DNA of 64,000 nt from Streptomyces griseoruber (GTDB lineage Bacteria; Actinomycetota; Actinomycetes; Streptomycetales; Streptomycetaceae): positions 186,001 to 250,000 of the forward strand of contig NZ_KQ948763.1 of the NCBI RefSeq assembly GCF_001514205.1. The letters are read 5' to 3'. A program made the position numbers and the translations under genes. Positions 45,233 through 55,358 of this stretch are shown piece by piece (within the stretch, counting starts at the first letter, position 1; every line of letters begins with the position of its first letter). Below the pieces are notes generated by a model. The model had not been told where the DNA came from. It ran no database searches and saw nothing but the letters and a program-made list of their open reading frames with translations.

Positions 45233-46530
45233 CTTTTGCCTCTGCTCACAGCACCACGGACCTCCCGGACGGCCTCGGGGACCGGCTGGCCGGCCTGCGG
45301 CACCGTCTCGCCGACCTCTACCGCGACCTGCACGAGCACCCCGAGCTGTCTCTCCAGGAGCACCGCACAGCGCGTCAGGTCGCCGAGTTCCTGCGCCCGT
45401 TGGGCTTTGAGGTCACCGAGAACGTGGGCGGCACCGGCGTGGTCGGCCTGCTCCGCAACGGCGACGGCCCCGTGGTCATGGTGCGCTCCGATCTCGACGC
45501 CCTCCCGGTGCGCGAGGACACCGGCCTTACGTACGCCAGCACCGTCCGCGCAACGGGCGCTGATGGGCAGGAGGTGCCCGTGATGCATGCCTGCGGTCAC
45601 GATATGCACATAACCTGCCTGCTCGGAGCTGCCACCTTGCTCGCTGAATCGGCCGGCACCTGGTCGGGAACGCTGCTGGCGGTCTTCCAGCCGGCGGAGG
45701 AACTCGCACGCGGTGCTCAGGACATGGTCGACGACGGCCTCTTCGAACGCTTCCCGGTTCCTGACGTCGTCCTCGGCCAGCACGTCGCACCGCTGCCCGC
45801 CGGAACCATCGCCTACGGGTCGGGACCCATCATGGCGGCCACCGACACCGCCAACGTCGTCCTGCACGGCCGGGGCGGACACGGCTCACGCCCGGAAAGC
45901 ACCATCGACCCGGTCCTGATGGCCGCACACGTGATCACCCGGCTGCAAGGAATCATCCCCCGCGAGATAGCGGCATCCGAAGCCGCCGTCCTCACCGTCG
46001 GACGGCTCCAGGCGGGAACCAAGGACAACATCATTCCCGACCGGGCCGAACTCGGCATCAACGTCCGCAGCTACACCGAGCAGACCCGCAGATTGATCCG
46101 CAGCGCCATCGAACGCGTCCTGCACGCAGAGGCCGAAGCGAGCGCAGCACCAGAACCCCCCGAGATCGAGTGGAGCAGCGCCGCGCCGCCGACCGTCAAC
46201 GACCCCGAGGCCACCGCTCGGACCATCACCGCCCTCACCGCCCAGTTCGGCTCGCACCACGTGGTCGTGCAGCCGCCCGTCACTGCGAGCGAGGACGTCG
46301 GCGTGTTCGGACGGGAGTGCGGCGCCCCAACGGTCTTCTGGTTCCTGGGCGGCCTGGATCCCGACGAGTTCACAGCGGCCATGGCGCAGGGCCGGCCGGA
46401 ATTGCTGCCGACCAACCATTCCCCCTACTTCGCGCCGGTCATCGAGCCGACCCTGACGACAGGGGTTCAAGCCCTGGTCGCGGCCGCCTTCGCCTGGCTG
46501 ACACCGCAGAACCAGGCCGCCCGGCCCTGA
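45229..46530 (+). CDS. M20D amidohydrolase (hippurate hydrolase/aminoacylase type)
   Basis: A protein of 433 residues. The start overlaps the preceding stop as ATGA. Family blocks are DLHEHPELSLQEHRTA, VVMVRSDLDALPVREDTG, VMHACGHDMHITCLLGA (metal Cys/His), AVFQPAEELARGAQ (catalytic Glu) and GGHGSRPESTIDPV. The final metal His is in LLPTNHSPYF. It removes an acyl or aryl group from an amino acid. In this operon it probably acts on N-acylated residues liberated from the imported compound. Confidence 0.9.
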   Translation: MTFASAHSTTDLPDGLGDRLAGLRHRLADLYRDLHEHPELSLQEHRTARQVAEFLRPLGFEVTENVGGTGVVGLLRNGDGPVVMVRSDLDALPVREDTGLTYASTVRATGADGQEVPVMHACGHDMHITCLLGAATLLAESAGTWSGTLLAVFQPAEELARGAQDMVDDGLFERFPVPDVVLGQHVAPLPAGTIAYGSGPIMAATDTANVVLHGRGGHGSRPESTIDPVLMAAHVITRLQGIIPREIAASEAAVLTVGRLQAGTKDNIIPDRAELGINVRSYTEQTRRLIRSAIERVLHAEAEASAAPEPPEIEWSSAAPPTVNDPEATARTITALTAQFGSHHVVVQPPVTASEDVGVFGRECGAPTVFWFLGGLDPDEFTAAMAQGRPELLPTNHSPYFAPVIEPTLTTGVQALVAAAFAWLTPQNQAARP

Positions 46531-46605
46531 ACCCGAGGTCAGCGGTCCCTCCGGCCCGGCCGCTCACCGCCTGATTCCCGTCTTGCACCGAAAGGCACCC
46601 ATTCC

Positions 46606-48216
46606 ATGGCTTCACCCCGTATCGAGATCACCCTCACACCGGAAGTGGCGGACGGCGCGGCCACCGGCATCCGTGTCGGCTTCGAACTGCGAGGCCTGGT
46701 CCTGACCGAAGAAGACACCCTCTGCCGTCTTCCGCAGATTCTCGTCGGCGTCGCCGGAGCAGCGGTCACCGACGACGGCGTCACCGCCACCGACGACGCG
46801 GGAACCATACCCCTGGGCCATGCAGTCGACGACCCCACACCCACCTGGACCTTCCGTCGCTGGAAGCCCCGGAGGACCACCCAGGGCACGGTCCGCGTGG
46901 AATACTTCGCACCCGTGCGCGTGGTCACCGCGGCCACCACCAACGGCCCCCTGTACGACCTGCGCGCCGAGGGGCCAGGCGTCAGCGCCGCCGGGGTGTC
47001 CTTCCTCGCCCTGCCGGACCGCGAAGAGGAGCTCACCGCCCAGGTCGCCTGGGACCTCTCCCATCTGCCCACGGGCGCCCGCGGCATCAGCAGCCACGGC
47101 GAAGGCACCGTCCACCGCACGGCCACCGCAGAACAGCTGACCTGCACCTTCTTCATGGCAGGACCTGTGAGCTCCTACCCACAGGTCCCCGCAGACACCT
47201 TCGGCATGTACTGGCTGTCAGAAACCAAGTTCGACGCCAACGAGGTGGGACGCCACGTGGAACTGCTGTACCAGCAGATGTGCGCGTTCTTCCGGGACCC
47301 GGATCCGGGCTACCGGGTATTCGTGCGCAAGCACCCCTTCGTCGGCAACGGCGGCAGCGCGCTGCCCGGCTCCCGCGGGTTCATGTTCGGCTGGAGCGAC
47401 GAGAAAACCCAGACGACGGCCGCACTGAAGCGACTGCTCGAGCACGAGACGGTCCACAATTGGACGTTGCTGGACGGCGATCCCGCCGAAGTCAGCTGGT
47501 ACAACGAAGGCACCGCGGAGTACTACTCCCTGCTCCTCACCCTGCGGACCGGCGTCATCGACGAGGACACCTTCGTGTCCCTGCTCAATGAGAGGGCCCA
47601 CGGCTACTACGGGAATCCGGTGCAGACCCTCAGCAGCGCGGAGGCTGCCCGGATCTACTGGACGGACTGGCGGGCTCAGCGTGTGCCCTACGGCCGCGGC
47701 CAGTTCTACCTGCTCGACGTCGACCACAAGATCCGACAAGCCAGTGAGGGCCGGCGAAGCCTGGACGACATCATCTGGGAACTTCTTGACCGCAAGCGGG
47801 CAGGACAGGAAACAGGCGTCGACGCCTGGATTGAGCTGATCACCGCCGAACTCGGCCAGGACGGCCGCAAGGAGTACGAGGCGATGATGGCCGGCCAGTG
47901 GGTGCTGCCCTCCGCCGACTGTCTGAGCCCGCGCTTCACGGGCCGCGAGGAGCAGATCCGCCAGTTGGACGTCGGCTTCAACTACAGCAGCTTCAGGACA
48001 CAGACCGTCAGCGGCGTGGTGCAGGGAGGCAACGCGGACCGGGTCGGCATTCGTGACGGCGACCAGATCGTGCAGGCGCCGGCCCCCCACAGTCTGCCCT
48101 CGAAACCCGCCAAGGAGATCACCCTCACCCTCGCGCGGGACGGCCGGCAGTTCGAGGTCACCTACGAGCCCTTCGGCGACCTCGTGCCGGGCATGCTGTG
48201 GGAGAAGACTGGCTGA
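46606..48216 (+). CDS. M61-family glycyl aminopeptidase-like zinc protease with PDZ domain
   Basis: A protein of 536 residues with no signal peptide. The N-terminal beta domain (1-170) is the M61 type. The zinc site is LLEHETVHNWTLLDGDPAEV (HExxH plus Trp) with the third ligand in WYNEGTAEYYSLLL. A PDZ-like domain closes the protein: SGVVQGGNADRVGIRDGDQI. M61 enzymes remove small N-terminal residues, typically Gly or Ala. It is the last gene of the operon, 75 nt after the M20D gene, and is followed by a hairpin. Confidence 0.87.
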   Translation: MASPRIEITLTPEVADGAATGIRVGFELRGLVLTEEDTLCRLPQILVGVAGAAVTDDGVTATDDAGTIPLGHAVDDPTPTWTFRRWKPRRTTQGTVRVEYFAPVRVVTAATTNGPLYDLRAEGPGVSAAGVSFLALPDREEELTAQVAWDLSHLPTGARGISSHGEGTVHRTATAEQLTCTFFMAGPVSSYPQVPADTFGMYWLSETKFDANEVGRHVELLYQQMCAFFRDPDPGYRVFVRKHPFVGNGGSALPGSRGFMFGWSDEKTQTTAALKRLLEHETVHNWTLLDGDPAEVSWYNEGTAEYYSLLLTLRTGVIDEDTFVSLLNERAHGYYGNPVQTLSSAEAARIYWTDWRAQRVPYGRGQFYLLDVDHKIRQASEGRRSLDDIIWELLDRKRAGQETGVDAWIELITAELGQDGRKEYEAMMAGQWVLPSADCLSPRFTGREEQIRQLDVGFNYSSFRTQTVSGVVQGGNADRVGIRDGDQIVQAPAPHSLPSKPAKEITLTLARDGRQFEVTYEPFGDLVPGMLWEKTG

Positions 48217-48238
48217 CCCACTGCCCCGAGGTCGTCCG

Positions 48239-48268
48239 AGGCAGCGCGCCACTGGTGACGCGCTGCCT
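48239..48268 (+). terminator. Terminator of the peptide-use operon
   Basis: AGGCAGCGCG and CGCGCTGCCT form a perfect 10-bp stem with a 10-nt loop, 22 nt after the M61 stop. Confidence 0.8.
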
Positions 48269-48334
48269 GCGCGATGAGGGGCCAAGCGGCATCTCATCAC
48301 ATGGGGAGATCGCCGTGTTCGGATCGACGGCACG

Positions 48335-48502
48335 ATGCAGGTCATCGTCATGGAACCCGCCGACCTCGACGACCCAGCCTTCAGCGCCTTCAGCCACGTC
48401 GTCGAGCACTGGCGCTACGGCAACGACCCAGGTGTCGGTCCCCTTGCCCCCGGACGGCACTCCTGGCGGGAGGAGAGCCCGAGGCTGGGCATCTGGACAT
48501 GA
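48335..48502 (+). CDS. Short open frame, possible 3' remnant of a gene
   Basis: 55 codons beginning MQVIVMEPADLDDPAFSAFS, continuing HVVEHWRYGNDPGVG and ending RLGIWT. The amino-acid use looks protein-like, with Asp/Glu balanced and few rare residues. No ribosome site is obvious. It could be the tail of a lost gene. I do not recognise it. 48503-48839 holds nothing recognisable. Confidence 0.3.
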   Translation: MQVIVMEPADLDDPAFSAFSHVVEHWRYGNDPGVGPLAPGRHSWREESPRLGIWT

Positions 48503-48839
48503 CGAGGCCGTCACTCACTTCGCCCAAAGTGCAGGGCAGCGCGGGCCGGTGGCGTGATCACTGTTCTTCGGCCTTGGGCGAGGTGAGCGTGGTACCGGCG
48601 GATGCGCCGCTGCGGTTGGAGAGCGTCGGGGACGGCGTAGTTTGCGGGCTTCGCAGCGTCGCACATCGTCGGTGAGCGCGCATCCGATGGGGATGATCGC
48701 TGTGTGGCTGCCGCGACCGGGGACTTTGGCTTCACTCGAGGGCGGCGCGGCCTTGGGAAAGGGCGACTCGATCCCCCCGATCACTCCGCGGAGGGGAAGT
48801 CTCTGCGTGAAGCGGCTTCGTCAGCTTGGAGGGCTCGCG

Positions 48840-49270
48840 CCGCTAGTCCAAGAAATCGTGCAGTAGTCCGTCTCGGTCGCGATCAGGGAGGACCAGACTG
48901 ATTGTCGGCGTGCTCTACGCTCACGGTCGTGCGTGCCGAGCGTCGAACTGACCGTGGTACATCGCTGCTGTTCTCGGCTGTGCCGCCTGCTGCAGCTGAT
49001 GAACCCAACAGTTGCCTCCTTCCGGCCAGGTCCAGGATGCTGCCGTTCCTGGGCGCGGACCAGGCCTTTGCGGGACAGCACCCGGTGGACCGTGGCCCGC
49101 GACGGCGCCGACTCCAGCCCGCGGCGATCGGAGACCCGCCGAGCACTTCGCGGACAGCCCGGTAGCGGTACTCGGCCAACTGCTGTACATCCACGACTCC
49201 GACGGAAGCACCCCCTGCCGCACCGGCAGTTGGGGGATAGCGGACAGTCAGCCGAACGTGTCAACCATGT
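48840..49270 (-). mobile_element. Decayed IS481-type transposase
   Basis: In one minus-strand frame VQQLAEYRYRAVREVLGGSP followed by IAA matches the start of IS481 transposases. In another, SRATVHRVLSRKGLVRAQER matches the second HTH. The two are joined by a deletion, and the DDE domain is missing. Confidence 0.55.
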
Positions 49271-49589
49271 CCGGAGCACAAACGGTTAAGCATCTCCTGA
49301 GACCTCACACCGACAGCCTCCTTCCTCAAGTACGAGCCGCTCTCGGCTCGTCAGCCGAACGCGTCGGTTTCGCTCAGGACGACTGGTCTTCGCCTGCCCG
49401 CAGCAGCGCTGCCATGCCCACCCATGACTGACGAAGCCGGTGCCAAGCGCGGAAGCCCGGCTCGGATCCCGGGTCGATCGCAACGTCGGATCTCAGGGGA
49501 GGTGGCGATCTCAAGTACCGCAACCGAAGCTGATCGGACAGGGCCGTCGGGCCGCACTCCCGGTGACGGGGATGCGGCCCTTCCCGTCC

Positions 49590-50591
49590 CTACAGCCAGC
49601 CCTGCTGTGCCGCCCGCACCCCCAGCTGGAACCGGCTCGCCGCCCCCAGCCGGTCCTGCAACTCGCTCACCCGCCGCCGCAGGGTCCTCAGGCTCACCCC
49701 CAGATGACGGGCCACCGCCTCGTCCTTCATCCCGGCCGCCAGCAACCGCGTCAACGTCCGCTCCCCCTCCGAGAGCTCGCCGTCGGCGGCCGGCCGGCCG
49801 AGCGGCGTCGCCTGCTGCCACGCCAGGTCGAAGAGCTTCTGCAACGCCTCGGTCACCGCCGAGTGCCGGACGACCGCCGCGCAGTAGCCTCCCGTCCCGG
49901 ACGCGGTCAGCGGCAGCATCGCCCGACGTCCGTCGACCAGCAGCAACTTGACCGGCACCGAGGGCAACACCCGTGCCTGCTCGCCGAGTTCGACCATCTT
50001 CCAGGCATGGAACAGGACGTCCGGGTCCTCCAGCGCGGATGCCGAGTAGATCGAGCGGTACACGATCCCACGGCTGAGCAGATCGGACTGGAGGTCCAAC
50101 TGCGGGGTGCGCGGTGCCAGATACGGGGGAGTGTCGAAGAGACACACCTCGTGCTCGGCCCGGGCGTACAGCTCTTCCAGACGTGCGGCGTTGGCGCCCT
50201 CCCCGGAGACCACCTCGACCAGCCGGGACGGCTCCTCGCGCAACATCCCCGCCTCGTAGGCGGTCGCCATCTCCTCGGCGGTGGCGGCGAGCAGCTCGGA
50301 CTCCGTCTCACGCCGCCGGATCAGCGCGCGGATCGCCACCCGGGGGTCGACCGCGCGTAACCCACCCATGGAGTCCGGCGGCTGCAGCAGGCCGAGCGAG
50401 AGCAGCCGGTTGCAGGACTTGCGGACCCGGGCCGGGGTGGCGCCGGTCAGCAGCGCCCAGCCTGCCGTGCCCGCGTCGGGTTGATGGAGGATCGACTGGT
50501 AGACCAGCTCGTCGAAGGCGGAGACCCCCACCGCGGCCCAAGGGCTCGCGGCAGGGGTCTGACGTGCCGGGTCGTATGCCGTGTTCACCAT
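49590..50591 (-). CDS. LuxR-type regulator with N-terminal TrmB-like HTH
   Basis: A protein of 333 residues. Residues about 20-90 look like a TrmB/MarR-like HTH (TGATPARVRKSCNRLLSLGL). The centre resembles a phospholipase-D-like sensor fold (LLSRGIVYRSIYSASALEDP). The C-terminal LuxR HTH is SEGERTLTRLLAAGMKDEAV, then ARHLGVSLRTLRRRVSELQD. Such proteins often stand beside secreted S8 peptidases in Streptomyces. It lies 69 nt downstream of the subtilase gene on the same strand and may regulate it. Confidence 0.82.
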   Translation of the reverse strand: MVNTAYDPARQTPAASPWAAVGVSAFDELVYQSILHQPDAGTAGWALLTGATPARVRKSCNRLLSLGLLQPPDSMGGLRAVDPRVAIRALIRRRETESELLAATAEEMATAYEAGMLREEPSRLVEVVSGEGANAARLEELYARAEHEVCLFDTPPYLAPRTPQLDLQSDLLSRGIVYRSIYSASALEDPDVLFHAWKMVELGEQARVLPSVPVKLLLVDGRRAMLPLTASGTGGYCAAVVRHSAVTEALQKLFDLAWQQATPLGRPAADGELSEGERTLTRLLAAGMKDEAVARHLGVSLRTLRRRVSELQDRLGAASRFQLGVRAAQQGWL

Positions 50592-50660
50592 GTCCCGGCA
50601 CGCTAGAGGATCTTTGTTAAGGCTGTGGACCGCGTGGACGGCGGAGTTCCGCGGCGCCGC

Positions 50661-53600
50661 CTACTTCAGGCCGAACGCCCGCAGCACGGTCTGCTCGATC
50701 CCGTTGCCGTCACGGTCGGCGGCCCGCACGCGCAGGGACACCGACTCGGCGCCCTTGACGGGCTTGAACCGCGCCGTGCCGTTCTTGACCTTCACCTCCT
50801 TCCAGGACGTGCCGTCGTCGTAGGAGACCCAGGCCTTCGGACCGCTCGCCCTCACGCTCCCCAGCTGGTCCGTGACCGGCAGCCCGATCTCCAGCTCCCG
50901 GCCGCTCCTGGCCCGGTTGAGCAGGTCGAGGCCCTTCGGGACGATGCCGACGGTGAGCAGCGGCAGCGGCGTCCCGGTGTCGGTGTGCGCCGAGGCGAAG
51001 GTCCATTCGGTGTGGGTGCTCGTGGAGTACTTCGCCCAGGCCGCCCGGCGCTGCACGTCCAGAGCGAAGCGGTACGAGGCGTTGTCCGCGGGCACGTCGA
51101 AGACGCCGTACCCGCCGAACGCCGAGTCGCCGACCGGTCGCCCGTCCGCGTACAGCTTGCCCTGCGCGGTGGTGTCGGTGCCGTCGATGTATCCGTAGTG
51201 GCCCGGCGTGGAGTCGGTCAGCTCCGCGACCGAGAGGGTGAGTGTGTCGCCGGTGCGCTCGGAGAGACCGTACTCCTCGCTGGTTCCGGGGCGGACGACC
51301 TGGCGCAGCCAGCTCTCGGTGGGGTCCGTGCCCGGCTCGGTGAAGGTCCGCAGCGGACTCCACTGGCCCCTGAACGTGTTCCAGTTCGGATAGACGACGT
51401 GCCAGGTACGGGTGTCGGGGTCGACGTAGTAGTACTCGTCGCGTTCCGTGCCCAGCTGCGTGTACACGCTGCTCTCGACGCCGTAGAGCTGCCAGGGGCG
51501 GAAGGTGTACAGGGTGTCCGCGCCCATCTCACCGGCCGTGGCTCCGTAGTAACGGGCCTTTCGCTTCACGGTGTTGGACCTGTCCAGGAGGTAGGTCTGG
51601 TGCGCGGTGATGGCGCCGCTCTGCGCCGCGAGCAGGTTGTAGACGTACGGACTGGTCGGCGTGCCCTTCAGCTTCAGCGTGACCTTCTTGCCGGTCTTCA
51701 GCAGGTCGGCGAGCTTGGCGCCCTCCTCGCCGGTGGCGATCATCAGCGGGACCGTGGTCGCGCGGTCCACGGCCTCGATCCAGAAACCGGCCTTCTTGCG
51801 GTACGCGATGAGGTAACCCGCGCCCGCCTTGGTCGCGTTGTCCAGAGCGCTCTGGGCCCGCTCCGTGGCGCCGAGCGCGACGACCGCCACCTTGCCCTTG
51901 ACGTCGAGCCCCGCGAAGTCGGCCTCGGTGCCGCCGCCCGCGTCCACCGCCTGGACCCTGTGGTCACCGCTGATCTTCAACGGGAAGTCGTTGTACGTCT
52001 GGGAGTAGTAGAGCGACGACAGCGAGGTCTTCTCCGGGCTGGTGACGCTCGCCGTCAACTCCGGTGCGTACAGCCTGAACTTGGCGGAGAACTCCAGGGT
52101 GCCCTCGGTGACCGGCGGGGTCGGCGCCACATAGAGGTGGTCGGTCCAGAAGCCCTGGCTGTAGGTGAGTCCCCAGGCGTTGCCCGGCCCCTCGCGGTGC
52201 CAGTTGGAGCTGAATCCCCTGAACTCGGACTCCTGCTTCGTCCTGGGCTTGATCTCCACCGCCCGGCGGGCGTCGAGGACGACCTCGGTGTCCCCCTTCA
52301 CCTTGATCTCGGGGTTGCCGACGACCGAGGTGCCGACCGCCAGCCCGCCCGCGTCCCGGTCCGGGATCCACGACGAGATGGAGTAGGTGCCGGCCGGAAC
52401 CTGCCAGGTCCAGCCGGAGCCGATGAAGCCGTACTCGTCGGGGACGGCGCCGTTCAGCTCCATGAGCGTGTAGATCGACGCCGCGGTGGACGGCTTGCCG
52501 TCGCGGCCCAGGAGCGAGACCTTCAGGTCGTACGTCTTCGGCGCCTTCTCGAAGCCGAGGCCCGTGGTGACCCGGACGCCGTCGGCGGTCGCCGTGACGT
52601 GGCCCGTGTACCGGCCCTGCTCCTCCTGCGCGGGGTCGACGCCGACCGGGACCGTGGCGGTGCCCCGCGCGGGCACGGTCAGCGAGTCGTCGCCCAGCGT
52701 GATGTCGGGGAGCGACGACGAGATCTTCAACTCCACCGGTTCGTCCGTGGTGTTGGTGTACGTGATGTCCTTGGTGGCGACCGCGGTGTCACCGTCCTCG
52801 AACCTGCCGAAGCTCAGTGTCGCGGTCGCGAAGACGTTCTGCTCGACGGCCCGCACGGCGTCGACCCGCCCGTCGCCCTGCTCGAACACGGAGTTCTCGG
52901 CATTCGTCTTCGCCGTACTGGCCAGGGCCTCCTTGATCTGCTGCCCGGTCCAGTCCGGATGCGCCTGCGCCACCAGCGCCGCCGCACCCGCGACATGCGG
53001 GGTGGCCATCGAGGTACCGCTCGCCGTCGTGTAGTCGTCGTCGAGGGGCGTTCCCATGGCGGTGCCGGCGGCACGGGCCGCGGTGATGTTCACGCCCGGT
53101 GCGGTGATCTCCGGCTTGACCGCGCTGTCACCGGGGCGCGGGCCGCGGCTGGAGAACGAGGCCAGCTGGTCGGACTTGTCGACGGCGCCCACCGTCAGCG
53201 CCGAGTCGGCGATGCCCGGGGTGCCCACGGTCTGCTCGCCCGGACCCGCGTTGCCCGACGCGATCACGAAGAGGGTGCCGGTGGACGCGGACAGCTCGTC
53301 GACGGTCTCACTGAGCACGTCGGAGGGGCCGTACGCCGTACCGCCGAGGGACATGGAGACGATCTTCGCACCGGAGTGCGCGGCCCACTCCATGCCCGCG
53401 ATGATCCAGGAGGACTGGCCGTCGCCCGCGTTGTTCAGCACCTTGCCGACCAGCAGCTCCGCGCCCGGCGCGACACCCTTGAACCTGCCGTCCGAGGCCG
53501 CGCCCGAGCCGACGATCGTGGACGCCACATGGGTGCCGTGGCCGAAGCCGTCCTGCACGGTCTCGTCCGGTACGAAGCTCTGCGATTCGGCGATCTTCCC

Positions 53601-54377
53601 GGCCAGGTCCGGGTGCCCGGTGTCCACGCCGGTGTCCAGGACCGCGACCTTCACGCCCGTGCCGTCGTACCCCGCCCGCCACACCTCGGGTGCGCCGATC
53701 TGCGGCACACTCACGTCGAGGGACGCCTTCACCTTGGCGTCCAGCCAGATCTTGTCGATCCCGTCGCCGAGTTGCCTCGCGGCCTTCGCGGTGGGCTCGG
53801 TGCCGAGCTCCGGGGCGATGTCCGCCCAGAACGCGGTGGACTTCCTCGCGCTCAGCGCCGCGCCGTCGATGCCGGGCAGCGCCAGCGTCCGGCGCGCACC
53901 CTCGGGGGTCTCGCCGCCCTTGCTGTACGTCGCGATGACCGGGGTGGTGCCGGTCCTCGCGTCGGTGTACCCCTGCGCGACCAGCCGGGTGACATTGAAC
54001 AGGGCCGGGTCGAGGCGGCCCGCCCGGATCAGCGGGATGGCGTCGGCGGGCAGGACGCTGATCTCGCCGTCCTTCTCGCTGGACAGGAAGGTGGCGGCCT
54101 CGCGGCCCTTGCCGTGCCGGACGTCGACGGCGTACCTGCCGTCCGGTCCGGTGGTGAGCGACACGGTGTCGCCGGTGATGAGGGTGACGGTCTGCGGTGC
54201 GGCGGTGCCCGGCCCCGTGAGGGTGGTGGTGACCGAGGAACCGGACGTGGGTGTGACCGAGGATCCGGAGGCGGTTGTGGTGACCGGGGATCCGGGAGCG
54301 GATGTCGCGGGCGTGATCGCCCCCGCGAGCAGTCCGGCCGCTCCTGCCACAGCCCACAGGGCGTGGAGTCTTCGCAT
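50661..54377 (-). CDS. Large secreted subtilisin-family (S8) serine protease
   Basis: A protein of 1238 residues with a signal peptide (about 1-26). A Thr/Ser-rich linker and a propeptide region extend to about 215. The catalytic domain has Asp248 in VAVLDTGVDTGHPDL, His280 in GFGHGTHVAST and Ser456 in ASGTSMATPHVAG. Long beta-rich domains of about 700 residues follow, with a PA-domain-like insert (VDAGGGTEADFAGLDVKGKV) and a C-terminal beta sandwich. It is an extracellular protease for nutrient peptides. It is divergent from a two-component system. A LacI-like palindrome lies 24 nt upstream of the start. Confidence 0.93.
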   Translation of the reverse strand: MRRLHALWAVAGAAGLLAGAITPATSAPGSPVTTTASGSSVTPTSGSSVTTTLTGPGTAAPQTVTLITGDTVSLTTGPDGRYAVDVRHGKGREAATFLSSEKDGEISVLPADAIPLIRAGRLDPALFNVTRLVAQGYTDARTGTTPVIATYSKGGETPEGARRTLALPGIDGAALSARKSTAFWADIAPELGTEPTAKAARQLGDGIDKIWLDAKVKASLDVSVPQIGAPEVWRAGYDGTGVKVAVLDTGVDTGHPDLAGKIAESQSFVPDETVQDGFGHGTHVASTIVGSGAASDGRFKGVAPGAELLVGKVLNNAGDGQSSWIIAGMEWAAHSGAKIVSMSLGGTAYGPSDVLSETVDELSASTGTLFVIASGNAGPGEQTVGTPGIADSALTVGAVDKSDQLASFSSRGPRPGDSAVKPEITAPGVNITAARAAGTAMGTPLDDDYTTASGTSMATPHVAGAAALVAQAHPDWTGQQIKEALASTAKTNAENSVFEQGDGRVDAVRAVEQNVFATATLSFGRFEDGDTAVATKDITYTNTTDEPVELKISSSLPDITLGDDSLTVPARGTATVPVGVDPAQEEQGRYTGHVTATADGVRVTTGLGFEKAPKTYDLKVSLLGRDGKPSTAASIYTLMELNGAVPDEYGFIGSGWTWQVPAGTYSISSWIPDRDAGGLAVGTSVVGNPEIKVKGDTEVVLDARRAVEIKPRTKQESEFRGFSSNWHREGPGNAWGLTYSQGFWTDHLYVAPTPPVTEGTLEFSAKFRLYAPELTASVTSPEKTSLSSLYYSQTYNDFPLKISGDHRVQAVDAGGGTEADFAGLDVKGKVAVVALGATERAQSALDNATKAGAGYLIAYRKKAGFWIEAVDRATTVPLMIATGEEGAKLADLLKTGKKVTLKLKGTPTSPYVYNLLAAQSGAITAHQTYLLDRSNTVKRKARYYGATAGEMGADTLYTFRPWQLYGVESSVYTQLGTERDEYYYVDPDTRTWHVVYPNWNTFRGQWSPLRTFTEPGTDPTESWLRQVVRPGTSEEYGLSERTGDTLTLSVAELTDSTPGHYGYIDGTDTTAQGKLYADGRPVGDSAFGGYGVFDVPADNASYRFALDVQRRAAWAKYSTSTHTEWTFASAHTDTGTPLPLLTVGIVPKGLDLLNRARSGRELEIGLPVTDQLGSVRASGPKAWVSYDDGTSWKEVKVKNGTARFKPVKGAESVSLRVRAADRDGNGIEQTVLRAFGLK

Positions 54378-54400
54378 GGGTGGACGTCCTCCCCTGAACG

Positions 54401-54414
54401 CGGAAACGCTTCCG
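54401..54414. promoter_or_regulatory. Palindrome in the subtilase leader
   Basis: CGGAAACGCTTCCG is palindromic at 10 of 14 positions, with the CG-centred form of LacI-family operators. It lies 24 nt before the subtilase start. The rest of 54378-54632 shows no gene. Confidence 0.35.
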
Positions 54415-54632
54415 CCCGGTGAGCGGAAGCCGGAGATCAGAGTGAGCGCCGGGGCTCCGGCGACTCAAGGAGTTCCAGTGGCCGGAGCGTGCCAATGCCA
54501 GCTTCGGCCAAGGCAGTTGAGCGGTCCCGACAGTCCGGGGAGCCCGGTCGTCCGCGGTCGCCCGCCGGATCGCACGGCTGCGGCTCAGCCGGAACACAGC
54601 CTTCCCCCAGGCAACCGGGACAGGATCGGGAC

Positions 54633-55354
<722 letters not shown>

Positions 55355-55358
<4 letters not shown>

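Noticed and set aside
50625..54422. 1265-codon open frame on the plus strand across the subtilase
   Set aside because: It is an antisense shadow of the GC-rich third-codon pattern, with repetitive Arg/Gly/Val composition and no motif.
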